The notes beneath the pieces are model-generated. The model did not search any database, had not been told where the DNA came from, and saw nothing but the letters and a program-made list of their open reading frames with translations. The translations under genes were made by a program, and so were the position numbers. Below are positions 1-5,401 of a DNA stretch of 5,401 bases, in pieces. Source of the DNA: Lysobacteraceae bacterium (GTDB taxonomy: Bacteria; Pseudomonadota; Gammaproteobacteria; Xanthomonadales; Xanthomonadaceae); the NCBI GenBank assembly GCA_003449515.1, contig DMHI01000007.1:1-5401 (forward strand). Direction: 5' to 3'. Every line of letters begins with the position of its first letter. The first letter of the stretch is position 1.

Positions 1-239
1 CGCTGCAGCAGCACGCCGGCGCCGTCACCGGAAGCGCCATCGGCGGCGATTGCGCCGCGGTGTGCCATGCGCTTCAGCGCATCGAGGGCCAGATCGACAT
101 GGCGGCGTTTCGGCACCCCATCCAGCGACGCAATCAGGCCGAAGCCGCAGGCGTCATGTTCGAAGGACGGGTCGTAGAGCCCGCGCGGCGTGTCGCCTCG
201 CTGGTCTGGCTCCAGTGTCGAAGTGACGCACTCGCGCAT
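1..239 (-). CDS. gltB: Glutamate synthase (GOGAT) large subunit, N-terminal fragment (gene continues off the left edge)
   Basis: Seen: an open frame begins at an ATG (237-239) and stays open for 79 codons to the window edge, so no stop is visible. Residues 21-34 contain LYDPSFEHDACGFG, followed at about 60-76 by HRGAIAADGASGDGAGV. Both are hallmarks of the class II (Ntn-type) glutamine amidotransferase domain at the start of GltB. Known of the family: the alpha subunit hydrolyses glutamine and passes ammonia to 2-oxoglutarate, giving two glutamates in the GS-GOGAT route of ammonia assimilation in the cytoplasm. The mature enzyme begins with the catalytic cysteine after propeptide removal; here that is Cys31 (codon 147-149), leaving a 30-residue propeptide. 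The start is supported by a purine-rich site (248-255) 8 nt upstream. A full protein is about 1,500 residues, so only about 5% is visible. Other class II amidotransferases (GlmS, PurF, AsnB) carry the cysteine at residue 2 and fit less well. Confidence 0.93.
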   Translation of the reverse strand, partial: MRECVTSTLEPDQRGDTPRGLYDPSFEHDACGFGLIASLDGVPKRRHVDLALDALKRMAHRGAIAADGASGDGAGVLLQ

Positions 240-247
240 GCCGTCCG

Positions 248-255
248 CTCCCCTC
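248..255 (-). promoter_or_regulatory. Ribosome binding site of gltB
   Basis: On the minus strand this reads GAGGGGAG and ends 8 nt before the ATG at 239. The match to the anti-Shine-Dalgarno sequence and the spacing are good. It is the best-looking site in the window and fixes the gltB start. Confidence 0.7.
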
Positions 256-299
256 GCAGTGATGGCGTCGATGGTTGGCCCCCGACTTCACCACGCGGG

Positions 300-327
300 T
301 TTAGAGTCAGGACTTCAATCGCGCCAA
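300..327 (-). promoter_or_regulatory. Possible sigma70-type promoter for gltB
   Basis: On the minus strand a TTGGCG hexamer (322-327; 4 of 6 matches to TTGACA) is separated by 16 nt from TCTAAA (300-305; 4 of 6 matches to TATAAT). The -10 candidate lies in the least GC-rich part of the intergenic region. Transcription would start near 293 and give a leader of about 54 nt. The hexamers are weak, so this is a candidate only. Its position between the end of the signalling gene and a gene for central nitrogen metabolism makes a promoter here plausible. Confidence 0.35.
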
Positions 328-338
328 CGGTGCGCCGA

Positions 339-358
339 ACGGTTGCGCGTGCAACCGT
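339..358 (-). other. Perfect inverted repeat at the 3' end of the GGDEF-EAL gene (terminator stem or operator)
   Basis: An 8-bp perfect stem (339-346 with 351-358) encloses a 4-nt loop (347-350); the core arms read CGGTTGC and GCAACCG. The outermost base pair uses the last base of the TGA stop codon (358-360). In RNA it would form a GC-rich hairpin directly after the stop. No run of U follows, so it is not a classical intrinsic terminator. It may protect the 3' end or help termination. As DNA it could be a regulator site, lying 11 bp upstream of the candidate -35 of gltB. The structure is certain; its role is inferred. Confidence 0.5.
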
Positions 359-2874
359 CATCGCGGCGGGGTGATGCGCGCCATTCCGCGGATGAAGGTG
401 CCCGCATCCGCAACCTCCAGCGGCCGGCCGTAAAGCCAGCCCTGTGCCTCGTCGCAGCCGGCGGCGCGCAGCCAGCGGTCCTGCTGCGGGGTTTCCACGC
501 CTTCAGCGACGACCTTCTTTCCCAGACCGTGAGCCAGGCCGATGATGGCGCGCAGCAGAACCTCGCCTTCCGCGCTGCCGATCGCCTGCACGAAACGCAG
601 GTCGATCTTCAGCACCTCGGCCGGCAGTTTCTGCAGGTAGGCGAGCGAGGAGTAGCCGGTGCCGAAGTCGTCCAGCGAGAGCCGGACACCGAGGCCGGCG
701 AGCGCCTCAAGCCGTGGCAGGGCCCAGTCGAGATTCTCCATCGCCACCGACTCGGTGATCTCGAGTTCCAATGCCGCTGGCGGCAGCGCATGCCGGCGCA
801 GTTCGGTGGCGATGTACTCGGTGAGTCCGACATCGCCAAGCTGGCGTGCCGACAGATTGACAGCGATCCGGCCCGGATCGAGGCCGTCCATCCGCCACGC
901 GGCGGCCTGGGCGATGGCCTGCGAGATCGTCCAGCGCCCGAGCCTGATGATGTGGCCGGACTCCTCGGCGATTGGAATGAATTCGGCCGGACTGATATCG
1001 CCCTGTGCCGATCGCCAGCGCAGCAGGGCCTCGAAACCCAGACTGGTCGCCTGCTGCAGTCCCAGCTTTGGCTGATAGACGAGACGGAACTGGCCGACTT
1101 CCAGCGCTCCGTTCAGCCGGTTGGCGATGCTCACCCAGCTCTTGCCTTTCAGCGGCAGCGACGGGTGGTAGGCCACCACGGTGTGGCGGTGCTCGCGCTT
1201 CGCTCGCGTGGTGGCCATGTCGGTGGCCTGGAGGATGGCTTCCGGTGTTCGCGCATCGACAGGGAAGCGGCAGAAGCCACCCGACGCGGTCACGTTGAGC
1301 CGGAGATCCTGAGAGACCAGCAGCGGATGACTGGTGAGGGCCAACAGCACCTTGATCCGCTCGGCAGCGGCCATGGTATCGGCCAGCAGGATCACGAAGC
1401 GATCGCCTTCCGCCCGGGCCAGAAACTCGTCGCCTTGCACGGCGGCGGCGAGGCGCGCTGCGAAGGCCTGGAGCAGGTCGTCGCCGGTGGTATGCCCTAG
1501 TGCCTCGTTGAAGCGCGAGAAATGGTCGATGTCGAATTCGAGGCACAGGCCGCCTTCATCGCCGGCAAGCCGACGCCCCAGTTCGCGCACCAGTGCCCAA
1601 CGGTTTGGAAGGCCGGTGAGCTCATCGTGCGAGGCCAGCCAGTTGATCCGCTGCATCTGCTGCACGCGGACGGTCGAGTCGCGGACGAAGGCCACGGTGC
1701 AGGCCTCACCCTCCCAGCGCACCGGCGACAGCGCGATGTCGACAAAGAGGGTGCCGCCATCGATCCGCGCCGCTTTCAGATCGGTCGTGGCGCTCATCGG
1801 CCGCGATGGCGCGTTCGGGCGGGCGTCGCCGTGGAGGGCCGGATGGCGATCGCGCAGGGCTTCGGGCATCAACTCCTCGACCCGGCGACCGAGCAAGGTG
1901 CCGGCTTCGGCACCAAACAGCCGATCAGCGGCGGGATTGGCGGCCACGATGCCCCCGTTCCCGGTCATCACGACGATGCCATCCGGTGCGCCGTGCACCA
2001 GGGCGTCGAGTTGCACCGCCGCATGTTCGCGGCTGCGCTTCTCGTGCAGCAGGTCGCGATACGGCTGGACGATGTGGGCATGCACCACCGCGCGCAACAG
2101 CAAGCCGGTGCCGATGACCTTGTAGACGTGGCCCAGCACGTCCGACATCGACGCCGTGGCGATTCCGCCATCGGGCAGTGCCTCGCCGATGGCCAGCACC
2201 ACCAGGCCGACCGCCACGAGGTCGGCGCGCAACGGTGGTTTGCGCAGGCGGGCCCACCAGATCGCCATGGCCACGAAGACGATACTGACGGCGACGCTCG
2301 GGGCATGGGCGGCCGCTCCCGCCCACTGCGCCCGGGCGAGTACGGTCATCGGCATCGCCGCCAACGCCACGCCGATGCCCAGTGCCGTCCCCGCGCCGAG
2401 AAGCAGCGCCAGCTTGCGCGTCCAGCGTTCCTCGAAGGTGAGCATCAGCAGCGTGAGCGCGGTCAGTCCGCGCCCCGCCAGCCAGAACGCCTGGGTGTGG
2501 CCTTCGTGGAGTCCCGGCAGCCAGACCGGCATTCCCGGAAACACCAGCAGGTGGGCGAGATCGAGCGCGGAGACACCGAGAAAGCCGAGGGCGAGCGATC
2601 GCAATGGGCGCGAAGCGGCCGAGCGGTACCAGGCGGACACCGCGATCTGGAAGGCGAAGGCGACGGCGATCGCCTCGAGCAGGGTGTGCCACGCCGTGAA
2701 GTGTGGTGCCGGCAGCGAGGTCAGCTCGTGGTGCAGTGTCATTGGAACGAACGCTGCAAGCCCGATCAGCAAGCTCAGGGTGATGCGGGGTGCGCGATGG
2801 GGAGTGCTGGCGGCCATGGCGGCGGAACGGGCGAGGATGCCGCCATCCTCCCGGCACTGCGTCGTCGCGCCCAT
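358..2874 (-). CDS. Membrane-bound MASE3-PAS-GGDEF-EAL protein, probable c-di-GMP phosphodiesterase with degenerate GGDEF
   Basis: Numbering is from the ATG at 2874 (838 residues). Seen: about eight hydrophobic segments (roughly 29-266) in a MASE3-like pattern, with WHTLLEA at 62-68, LDLAHLLVFPGM near 104-115 and a closing segment with LGHVYKV. A PAS domain covers about 285-401. The GGDEF domain (412-570) has HDELTGLPNR at 416-425 but an EGDRF signature (489-493) and no RxxD I-site. The EAL domain (586-832) keeps Glu615 (EALLRW), Asn673, Glu705 (EITES), Asp735-Asp736 (DDFGTGYSSL), Lys756, Glu791 and Gln811. Family knowledge: EAL domains hydrolyse c-di-GMP to pGpG using these residues, whereas GGDEF cyclases need the signature glutamate, which is Arg492 here. 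Inference: an inner-membrane phosphodiesterase gated by the MASE3 and PAS sensors. Start: TTG 2916, ATG 2874 and ATG 2817 are all in frame and none has a strong Shine-Dalgarno. I chose 2874 because the codons after it have coding-like GC-rich third positions. ATG 2817 would leave only about 10 residues before the first membrane segment and is a real alternative. Confidence 0.93.
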   Translation of the reverse strand: MGATTQCREDGGILARSAAMAASTPHRAPRITLSLLIGLAAFVPMTLHHELTSLPAPHFTAWHTLLEAIAVAFAFQIAVSAWYRSAASRPLRSLALGFLGVSALDLAHLLVFPGMPVWLPGLHEGHTQAFWLAGRGLTALTLLMLTFEERWTRKLALLLGAGTALGIGVALAAMPMTVLARAQWAGAAAHAPSVAVSIVFVAMAIWWARLRKPPLRADLVAVGLVVLAIGEALPDGGIATASMSDVLGHVYKVIGTGLLLRAVVHAHIVQPYRDLLHEKRSREHAAVQLDALVHGAPDGIVVMTGNGGIVAANPAADRLFGAEAGTLLGRRVEELMPEALRDRHPALHGDARPNAPSRPMSATTDLKAARIDGGTLFVDIALSPVRWEGEACTVAFVRDSTVRVQQMQRINWLASHDELTGLPNRWALVRELGRRLAGDEGGLCLEFDIDHFSRFNEALGHTTGDDLLQAFAARLAAAVQGDEFLARAEGDRFVILLADTMAAAERIKVLLALTSHPLLVSQDLRLNVTASGGFCRFPVDARTPEAILQATDMATTRAKREHRHTVVAYHPSLPLKGKSWVSIANRLNGALEVGQFRLVYQPKLGLQQATSLGFEALLRWRSAQGDISPAEFIPIAEESGHIIRLGRWTISQAIAQAAAWRMDGLDPGRIAVNLSARQLGDVGLTEYIATELRRHALPPAALELEITESVAMENLDWALPRLEALAGLGVRLSLDDFGTGYSSLAYLQKLPAEVLKIDLRFVQAIGSAEGEVLLRAIIGLAHGLGKKVVAEGVETPQQDRWLRAAGCDEAQGWLYGRPLEVADAGTFIRGMARITPPR
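2833..2850 (-). other. Inverted repeat at the start of the GGDEF-EAL gene
   Basis: A 7-bp perfect stem (2833-2839 with 2844-2850, arms GAGGATG and CATCCTC) has a 4-nt loop. If translation begins at 2874 it lies inside the coding region. If it begins at 2817 it lies in the leader, and the purine-rich GGAGG stretch is held in the stem about 29 nt before that ATG. The structure is seen; any role is speculative. Confidence 0.25.
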
Positions 2875-2916
2875 GGGCTCGCAACCGATGCTGCGATGCA
2901 GCGAACCCTGATTCAA

Positions 2917-2937
2917 CTGTCAGGCGAACACCTACAG
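2917..2937 (-). other. Imperfect hairpin between the response regulator and GGDEF-EAL genes
   Basis: On the minus strand CTGTAGG (2931-2937) can pair with CCT-G-ACAG (2917-2924), giving 7 pairs with one bulged G and a 6-nt loop. It starts 12 nt after the regulator stop codon and has no U-tract. It could mark a processing site or partial terminator that lowers expression of the last gene. Evidence is structural only. Confidence 0.25.
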
Positions 2938-2949
2938 CAGTCCGATGCG

Positions 2950-3588
2950 TCAGTGGTCGCCCAGCAGGCCCCGTTCGAGGCAGTAGCGGGCGATCGCGGC
3001 GGTGTTCTCGAGGCCGGTCTTCTCGATGATCCGGCTGCGGTAGGTGCCAACCGTCTTCACCGACAGGCTCATGGTCTCGGCGATCTCGCCCGCACTGCGG
3101 CCAGCCGCGATCAACAGCATCACCCGGTACTCCTGTGGCGACAGCCGATCGTGCGGGGCCTTGGGGGGCTCGGCGCCGGTCAACACCTCGGCCAGCCGCG
3201 CTGCCAACGTGCGGCTGATGTAGCGTCCGCCCGCGCGCAGCGCGCTGATGGCCGCGAGCAGCTCGGAGGTCGTGTGCTCCTTCGTCACGTAGCCGGATGC
3301 GCCGAGTTGCAGCGCCCGGCTCGCATAGGCCGCCTCGTCGTGCATGCTGAGGATCAGGATCGGCAAGTCGGGAGCGGCGCGATGCATGCGCACCAGTCCT
3401 TCCAGGCCGCGTGCGTCGGGGAGGGACAGGTCAAGAAGGACAAGGTCGAAGCGGTCCGTCTTAAGCGCGAGCAGTCCGTGCTCCAGCTTCGGCGATTCGA
3501 CGATCGTCGCGTCCGGCCATTCCTTCTTCACCAGGCCGGCCACACCGAGGCGCATCAGCGGATGGTCCTCAACCAGCAGCAGGCGCAT
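2950..3588 (-). CDS. NarL/FixJ-family response regulator (REC plus LuxR-type HTH)
   Basis: This is a 212-residue DNA-binding response regulator, the family's usual length. Seen: a receiver domain at about 2-118 with the acidic pair Glu7-Asp8, phospho-acceptor Asp53 (VLLDLSLPD), switch residue Ser81 and Lys103 (GYVTKE). A LuxR/GerE helix-turn-helix follows at about 148-208 (LSPQEYRVMLLIAAGRS, then EIAETMSLSVKTVGTYRSRI). Start choice: ATG 3594 and ATG 3588 are both in frame. The GGAGG at 3596-3600 is only 1 nt from the first but 7 nt from the second, so 3588 is preferred. It also gives the usual N-terminus MRLLLVEDHP. The gene overlaps the upstream kinase by 20 nt, so the two are co-transcribed and probably translationally coupled; phosphorylation by that kinase is inferred from this arrangement. 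All key residues are present. Target genes cannot be read from the sequence; the neighbouring GGDEF-EAL gene or its own operon are candidates. Confidence 0.95.
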   Translation of the reverse strand: MRLLLVEDHPLMRLGVAGLVKKEWPDATIVESPKLEHGLLALKTDRFDLVLLDLSLPDARGLEGLVRMHRAAPDLPILILSMHDEAAYASRALQLGASGYVTKEHTTSELLAAISALRAGGRYISRTLAARLAEVLTGAEPPKAPHDRLSPQEYRVMLLIAAGRSAGEIAETMSLSVKTVGTYRSRIIEKTGLENTAAIARYCLERGLLGDH

Positions 3589-4975
3589 CCGCATGCCTCC
3601 GCGACGGGTTGGGGATATCCGTCGAAACGCGCAGTCCGCCCCACTCGCTGGTGCCCGTCGTCAGCGTCCCGCCGGCCAGATTGGCGCGCTCGCGCATGCT
3701 CTGGAAACCGAAAGACTCGACCATGCCGCCTTCGAGAGGGCCGCGACCATCGTCCTCGACGGTGAGGCGGTAGCCGTCGGCCGATTGGCGACCGTCGATC
3801 CGGAGGCGCTTGGCGCCCGCGTGCCGGGCGACATTCGTCATCGCCTCGCAGGCGATGCGGTAGAGCTGCGTCACCTGCTCGGTGCTGAGGTGCAGGCCGT
3901 CGGTCACGTCCACGCTACAGGCCAGTCCGGTTTCCTCGCTGAAGCGGCGCGCGCGCTGGCTCAGCGCCATGCCGAGCCCGAAGTCGTCGAGCACGGCGGG
4001 GCGCAGGTCGCTGGCGATCCGCCGGGCCGTCGTTACTCCCTCGTCAACGAGATCGATCAACAGCGCGCGCTGCATCGGCGAGATCACCGCATCGGACGGT
4101 GGCAGCGAAAGCTTCAGCGCAGTGAACAGTTGGCCGAGCTGGTCGTGCACTTCGCGCGCCAGGCGGCGACGCTCGCTCTCCACCGAGCGGTTGAGGTTCA
4201 CCGCGTGCTGCTCCATCAGCCGATTGGCGCGCTCGAGCTGCGACGTTCGTCGGGCGATACGCGCCTCGAGGTCGGCGTTGGCCGCCTCGAGATCGGCTTC
4301 GGCGCGGCTGCGTCGGCCCTGCTCGATGCGCAGCACGAGGATGCCGCCAACAAGGCTCGCCGAGCCGATCAGGGTCGAGATGATGATCCTGAGCCGTGCC
4401 TGTTCGGAGACGTCGTGCAGTGCGGCGTCGAGCTGGGCCACATGGGCGTCGAGGTCATCGGTCAGTGCCTTCACGGCGGATCGGAAGGCGGTCATGGCGC
4501 GTTGCCCGGCGCCCGAGGCGATGAGCGCAGCGGCCTGGGCCTGACCATCGTCACGGCGGACGGCGATCACCGATGTGGCGATGGCGATCCGGGTCTCGGC
4601 CAAGCGGCGTAGCGTCGGGAGATGCGGTTGGATCAGCGTGGTGCGGGCGGAGTACGCCTCCAGTTGATCGAACAGCGCCGGCACACGCGCGACACCGGCG
4701 TCGACCGAGGTGAGGAATTCCTCACTCCCTGCGATCACGTAGCCGCGCAGTCCGGTTTCGATGTCCTTGACGGCGGAGAGCAGCTCCACGGCGACCGTGT
4801 TCGAGCGCAGTGCACTCGCGCGCTGATCCGCGAGACCGATCAGGTGGTGCAGCCCTACCACCGCCGCCGTGCCCGACAGCAGGAAGAGCCCAAGGCCCGC
4901 AAGCAACAGGAGGCTCGGGATGGGAGGTAGGCGTCGCGTCACGGTGGCATCGGCCGCTGTTCTGGCCACCATCAT
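3569..4975 (-). CDS. CHASE3 sensor histidine kinase, NarX/DegS-like (HisKA_3 plus HATPase)
   Basis: Numbering is from the ATG at 4975 (468 residues). Seen: a short tail, membrane segment 1 (about 20-46), an extracytoplasmic CHASE3-like region (about 58-190) with the typical KDIETGLRGYVIAG at 70-83, and membrane segment 2 (about 195-217). A charged coiled-coil linker (about 220-265) is followed by the HisKA_3 dimerisation and phosphotransfer helix with His277 in REVHDQLGQ. The HATPase domain has Asn381 (EAMTNVARHAG), DDGRG at 408-412 and GFQSMRERA at 423-431. Known: HPK7-type kinases of this layout autophosphorylate and hand the phosphate to NarL/FixJ regulators such as the one encoded next; CHASE3 ligands are mostly unknown. 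Start: the frame is open upstream to 5146, but that extension lies over the hydrolase gene and reads as arginine-rich antisense-like sequence. ATG 4975, 8 nt after the hydrolase stop, puts the first membrane segment near the N-terminus. No clear Shine-Dalgarno is visible, which suggests translational coupling. ATG 4972 is equally possible. Confidence 0.93.
   Translation of the reverse strand: MMVARTAADATVTRRLPPIPSLLLLAGLGLFLLSGTAAVVGLHHLIGLADQRASALRSNTVAVELLSAVKDIETGLRGYVIAGSEEFLTSVDAGVARVPALFDQLEAYSARTTLIQPHLPTLRRLAETRIAIATSVIAVRRDDGQAQAAALIASGAGQRAMTAFRSAVKALTDDLDAHVAQLDAALHDVSEQARLRIIISTLIGSASLVGGILVLRIEQGRRSRAEADLEAANADLEARIARRTSQLERANRLMEQHAVNLNRSVESERRRLAREVHDQLGQLFTALKLSLPPSDAVISPMQRALLIDLVDEGVTTARRIASDLRPAVLDDFGLGMALSQRARRFSEETGLACSVDVTDGLHLSTEQVTQLYRIACEAMTNVARHAGAKRLRIDGRQSADGYRLTVEDDGRGPLEGGMVESFGFQSMRERANLAGGTLTTGTSEWGGLRVSTDIPNPSRRHADAPAAG
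3596..3600 (-). promoter_or_regulatory. Ribosome binding site deciding the response regulator start
   Basis: GGAGG on the minus strand lies inside the 3' end of the kinase gene. Spacing is 1 nt to the ATG at 3594 and 7 nt to the ATG at 3588, which favours the second. Confidence 0.65.
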
Positions 4976-4983
4976 GGCGTGGC

Positions 4984-5401
4984 TCAGGGGAGCGCGCCAG
5001 CGCCGCGGAATGCCGTCGCTGATGGGCCGATCGCCTGCGCCGCCCACAGCGCATACATCGCCCCCGACGGATGCAGCCCATCGTCGGCCCGCATCATCGC
5101 CTCGCCGCCGCGCTCGCGGCTCACCGGGGCAGTATCGACGAAGCACGCGCCGCGTTCGCCGGAAATGCGCGCCGCCGCGGCGTTGAAGGCATCGAGCTGC
5201 TCGGCGATCTGCGCGCGGTCGCGGCCGGACTGCATGGCGAAGGGCGTGACGCTCCAGTCGGGAATCGCCAGCACGATCACGCGCTCCGGTTTGCCACCGG
5301 CGAAGCCCACCGCGCGCTCCAGCAGGCCGGCGAACTGCGCTTCGTACTCCGCCAGGGGCCGCCCGCAGGACTGGTTGTTCACTCCAATCAGCAGCGTGAC
5401 C
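4984..5401 (-). CDS. SGNH/GDSL-type hydrolase, C-terminal part (gene begins off the right edge)
   Basis: Seen: the reading frame is open from the window edge to the TGA at 4984-4986, about 138 codons. It begins inside a beta strand reading VTLLIGVNNQ, which matches SGNH block III; the catalytic Asn is at codon 5377-5379. It then has VIVLAIPDWSVTPFA and ends with DDGLHPSGAMY, the block V DxxH motif supplying the catalytic Asp (5080-5082) and His (5071-5073). The block I serine would lie upstream, outside the window. Known: SGNH hydrolases are esterases, lipases or acetyl-transfer enzymes acting on ester bonds of lipids or carbohydrates; the substrate cannot be told here. A GTG at 5380-5382 could be mistaken for a start, but it codes for the Val of the GVNN motif. 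The stop is 8 nt before the kinase start, so co-transcription is likely. Whether the protein is exported cannot be judged without its N-terminus. Confidence 0.88.
   Translation of the reverse strand, partial: VTLLIGVNNQSCGRPLAEYEAQFAGLLERAVGFAGGKPERVIVLAIPDWSVTPFAMQSGRDRAQIAEQLDAFNAAAARISGERGACFVDTAPVSRERGGEAMMRADDGLHPSGAMYALWAAQAIGPSATAFRGAGALP

Noticed and set aside
305..330. Possible sigma54 promoter for gltB
   Set aside because: TTGGCGCGATTGA on the minus strand recalls the -24 element, but no GC doublet lies at the required distance after the GG.
134..361. 75-codon minus-strand frame between GGDEF-EAL and gltB
   Set aside because: It overlaps the gltB start in another frame and covers the hairpin and promoter candidate; it has no motif.
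190..1500. 436-codon open frame on the plus strand
   Set aside because: It is antisense to the EAL and GGDEF domains and to the gltB leader, with no recognisable motif; it is a shadow frame.
2881..2887. GCAACCG half-site matching the gltB palindrome arm, near the GGDEF-EAL start
   Set aside because: A single 7-mer match is expected by chance about this often in 5.4 kb searched on both strands, and there is no second arm.
1522..3765. 747-codon open frame on the plus strand
   Set aside because: It runs antisense across three well-supported minus-strand genes and their junctions, has a low-complexity composition rich in Arg, Gln, Gly and Ala, and shows no domain motif. Long antisense frames are expected in high-GC coding DNA.
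3344..4612. 422-codon open frame on the plus strand
   Set aside because: It is antisense to the kinase, whose motifs are complete in the minus frame; the plus-strand product resembles nothing I recognise.
4976..5146. 57-codon N-terminal extension of the kinase
   Set aside because: It overlaps the hydrolase including its DxxH motif, and is Arg/Gly-rich with no signal or membrane segment; ATG 4975 gives a normal kinase N-terminus.

Overview
The window is high-GC bacterial DNA, and every gene I can support lies on the minus strand, so transcription runs from right to left. The NarX/NarL-type sensor pair, the MASE3-PAS-GGDEF-EAL protein and the type of gltB point to a proteobacterium, probably beta or gamma. 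That placement is inference from family content; nothing in the window fixes the genus.

In order of transcription: (1) the C-terminal part of an SGNH/GDSL-type hydrolase enters from the right edge (4984-5401). (2) A CHASE3 sensor histidine kinase starts 8 nt after its stop (3569-4975). (3) A NarL/FixJ-type response regulator overlaps the kinase end by 20 nt (2950-3588). (4) A large membrane-bound MASE3-PAS-GGDEF-EAL protein follows (358-2874, start uncertain). (5) After a 118-nt intergenic stretch with an 8-bp perfect hairpin, a possible promoter and a good ribosome binding site, the first 79 codons of glutamate synthase large subunit (gltB) run off the left edge (1-239).

Genes 2-4 look like a signalling unit. 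An extracytoplasmic stimulus sensed by CHASE3 would drive phosphotransfer to the regulator, which binds DNA through a LuxR-type HTH. The fourth product has an intact EAL active site but a GGDEF domain with a ruined signature (EGDRF) and no RxxD inhibitory site. It is best read as a c-di-GMP phosphodiesterase with a possible GTP-sensing pseudo-cyclase domain. The hydrolase is tightly spaced with the kinase and is probably co-transcribed. gltB is more likely a separate transcription unit.

I see no mobile element, CRISPR array, tRNA or rRNA. Long open frames on the plus strand (up to 747 codons) are antisense shadows of the high-GC genes. I do not see a clearly new biological system. The most notable points are the degenerate cyclase/intact phosphodiesterase combination, the conserved polar residues in the membrane sensor, and the palindrome ahead of gltB.
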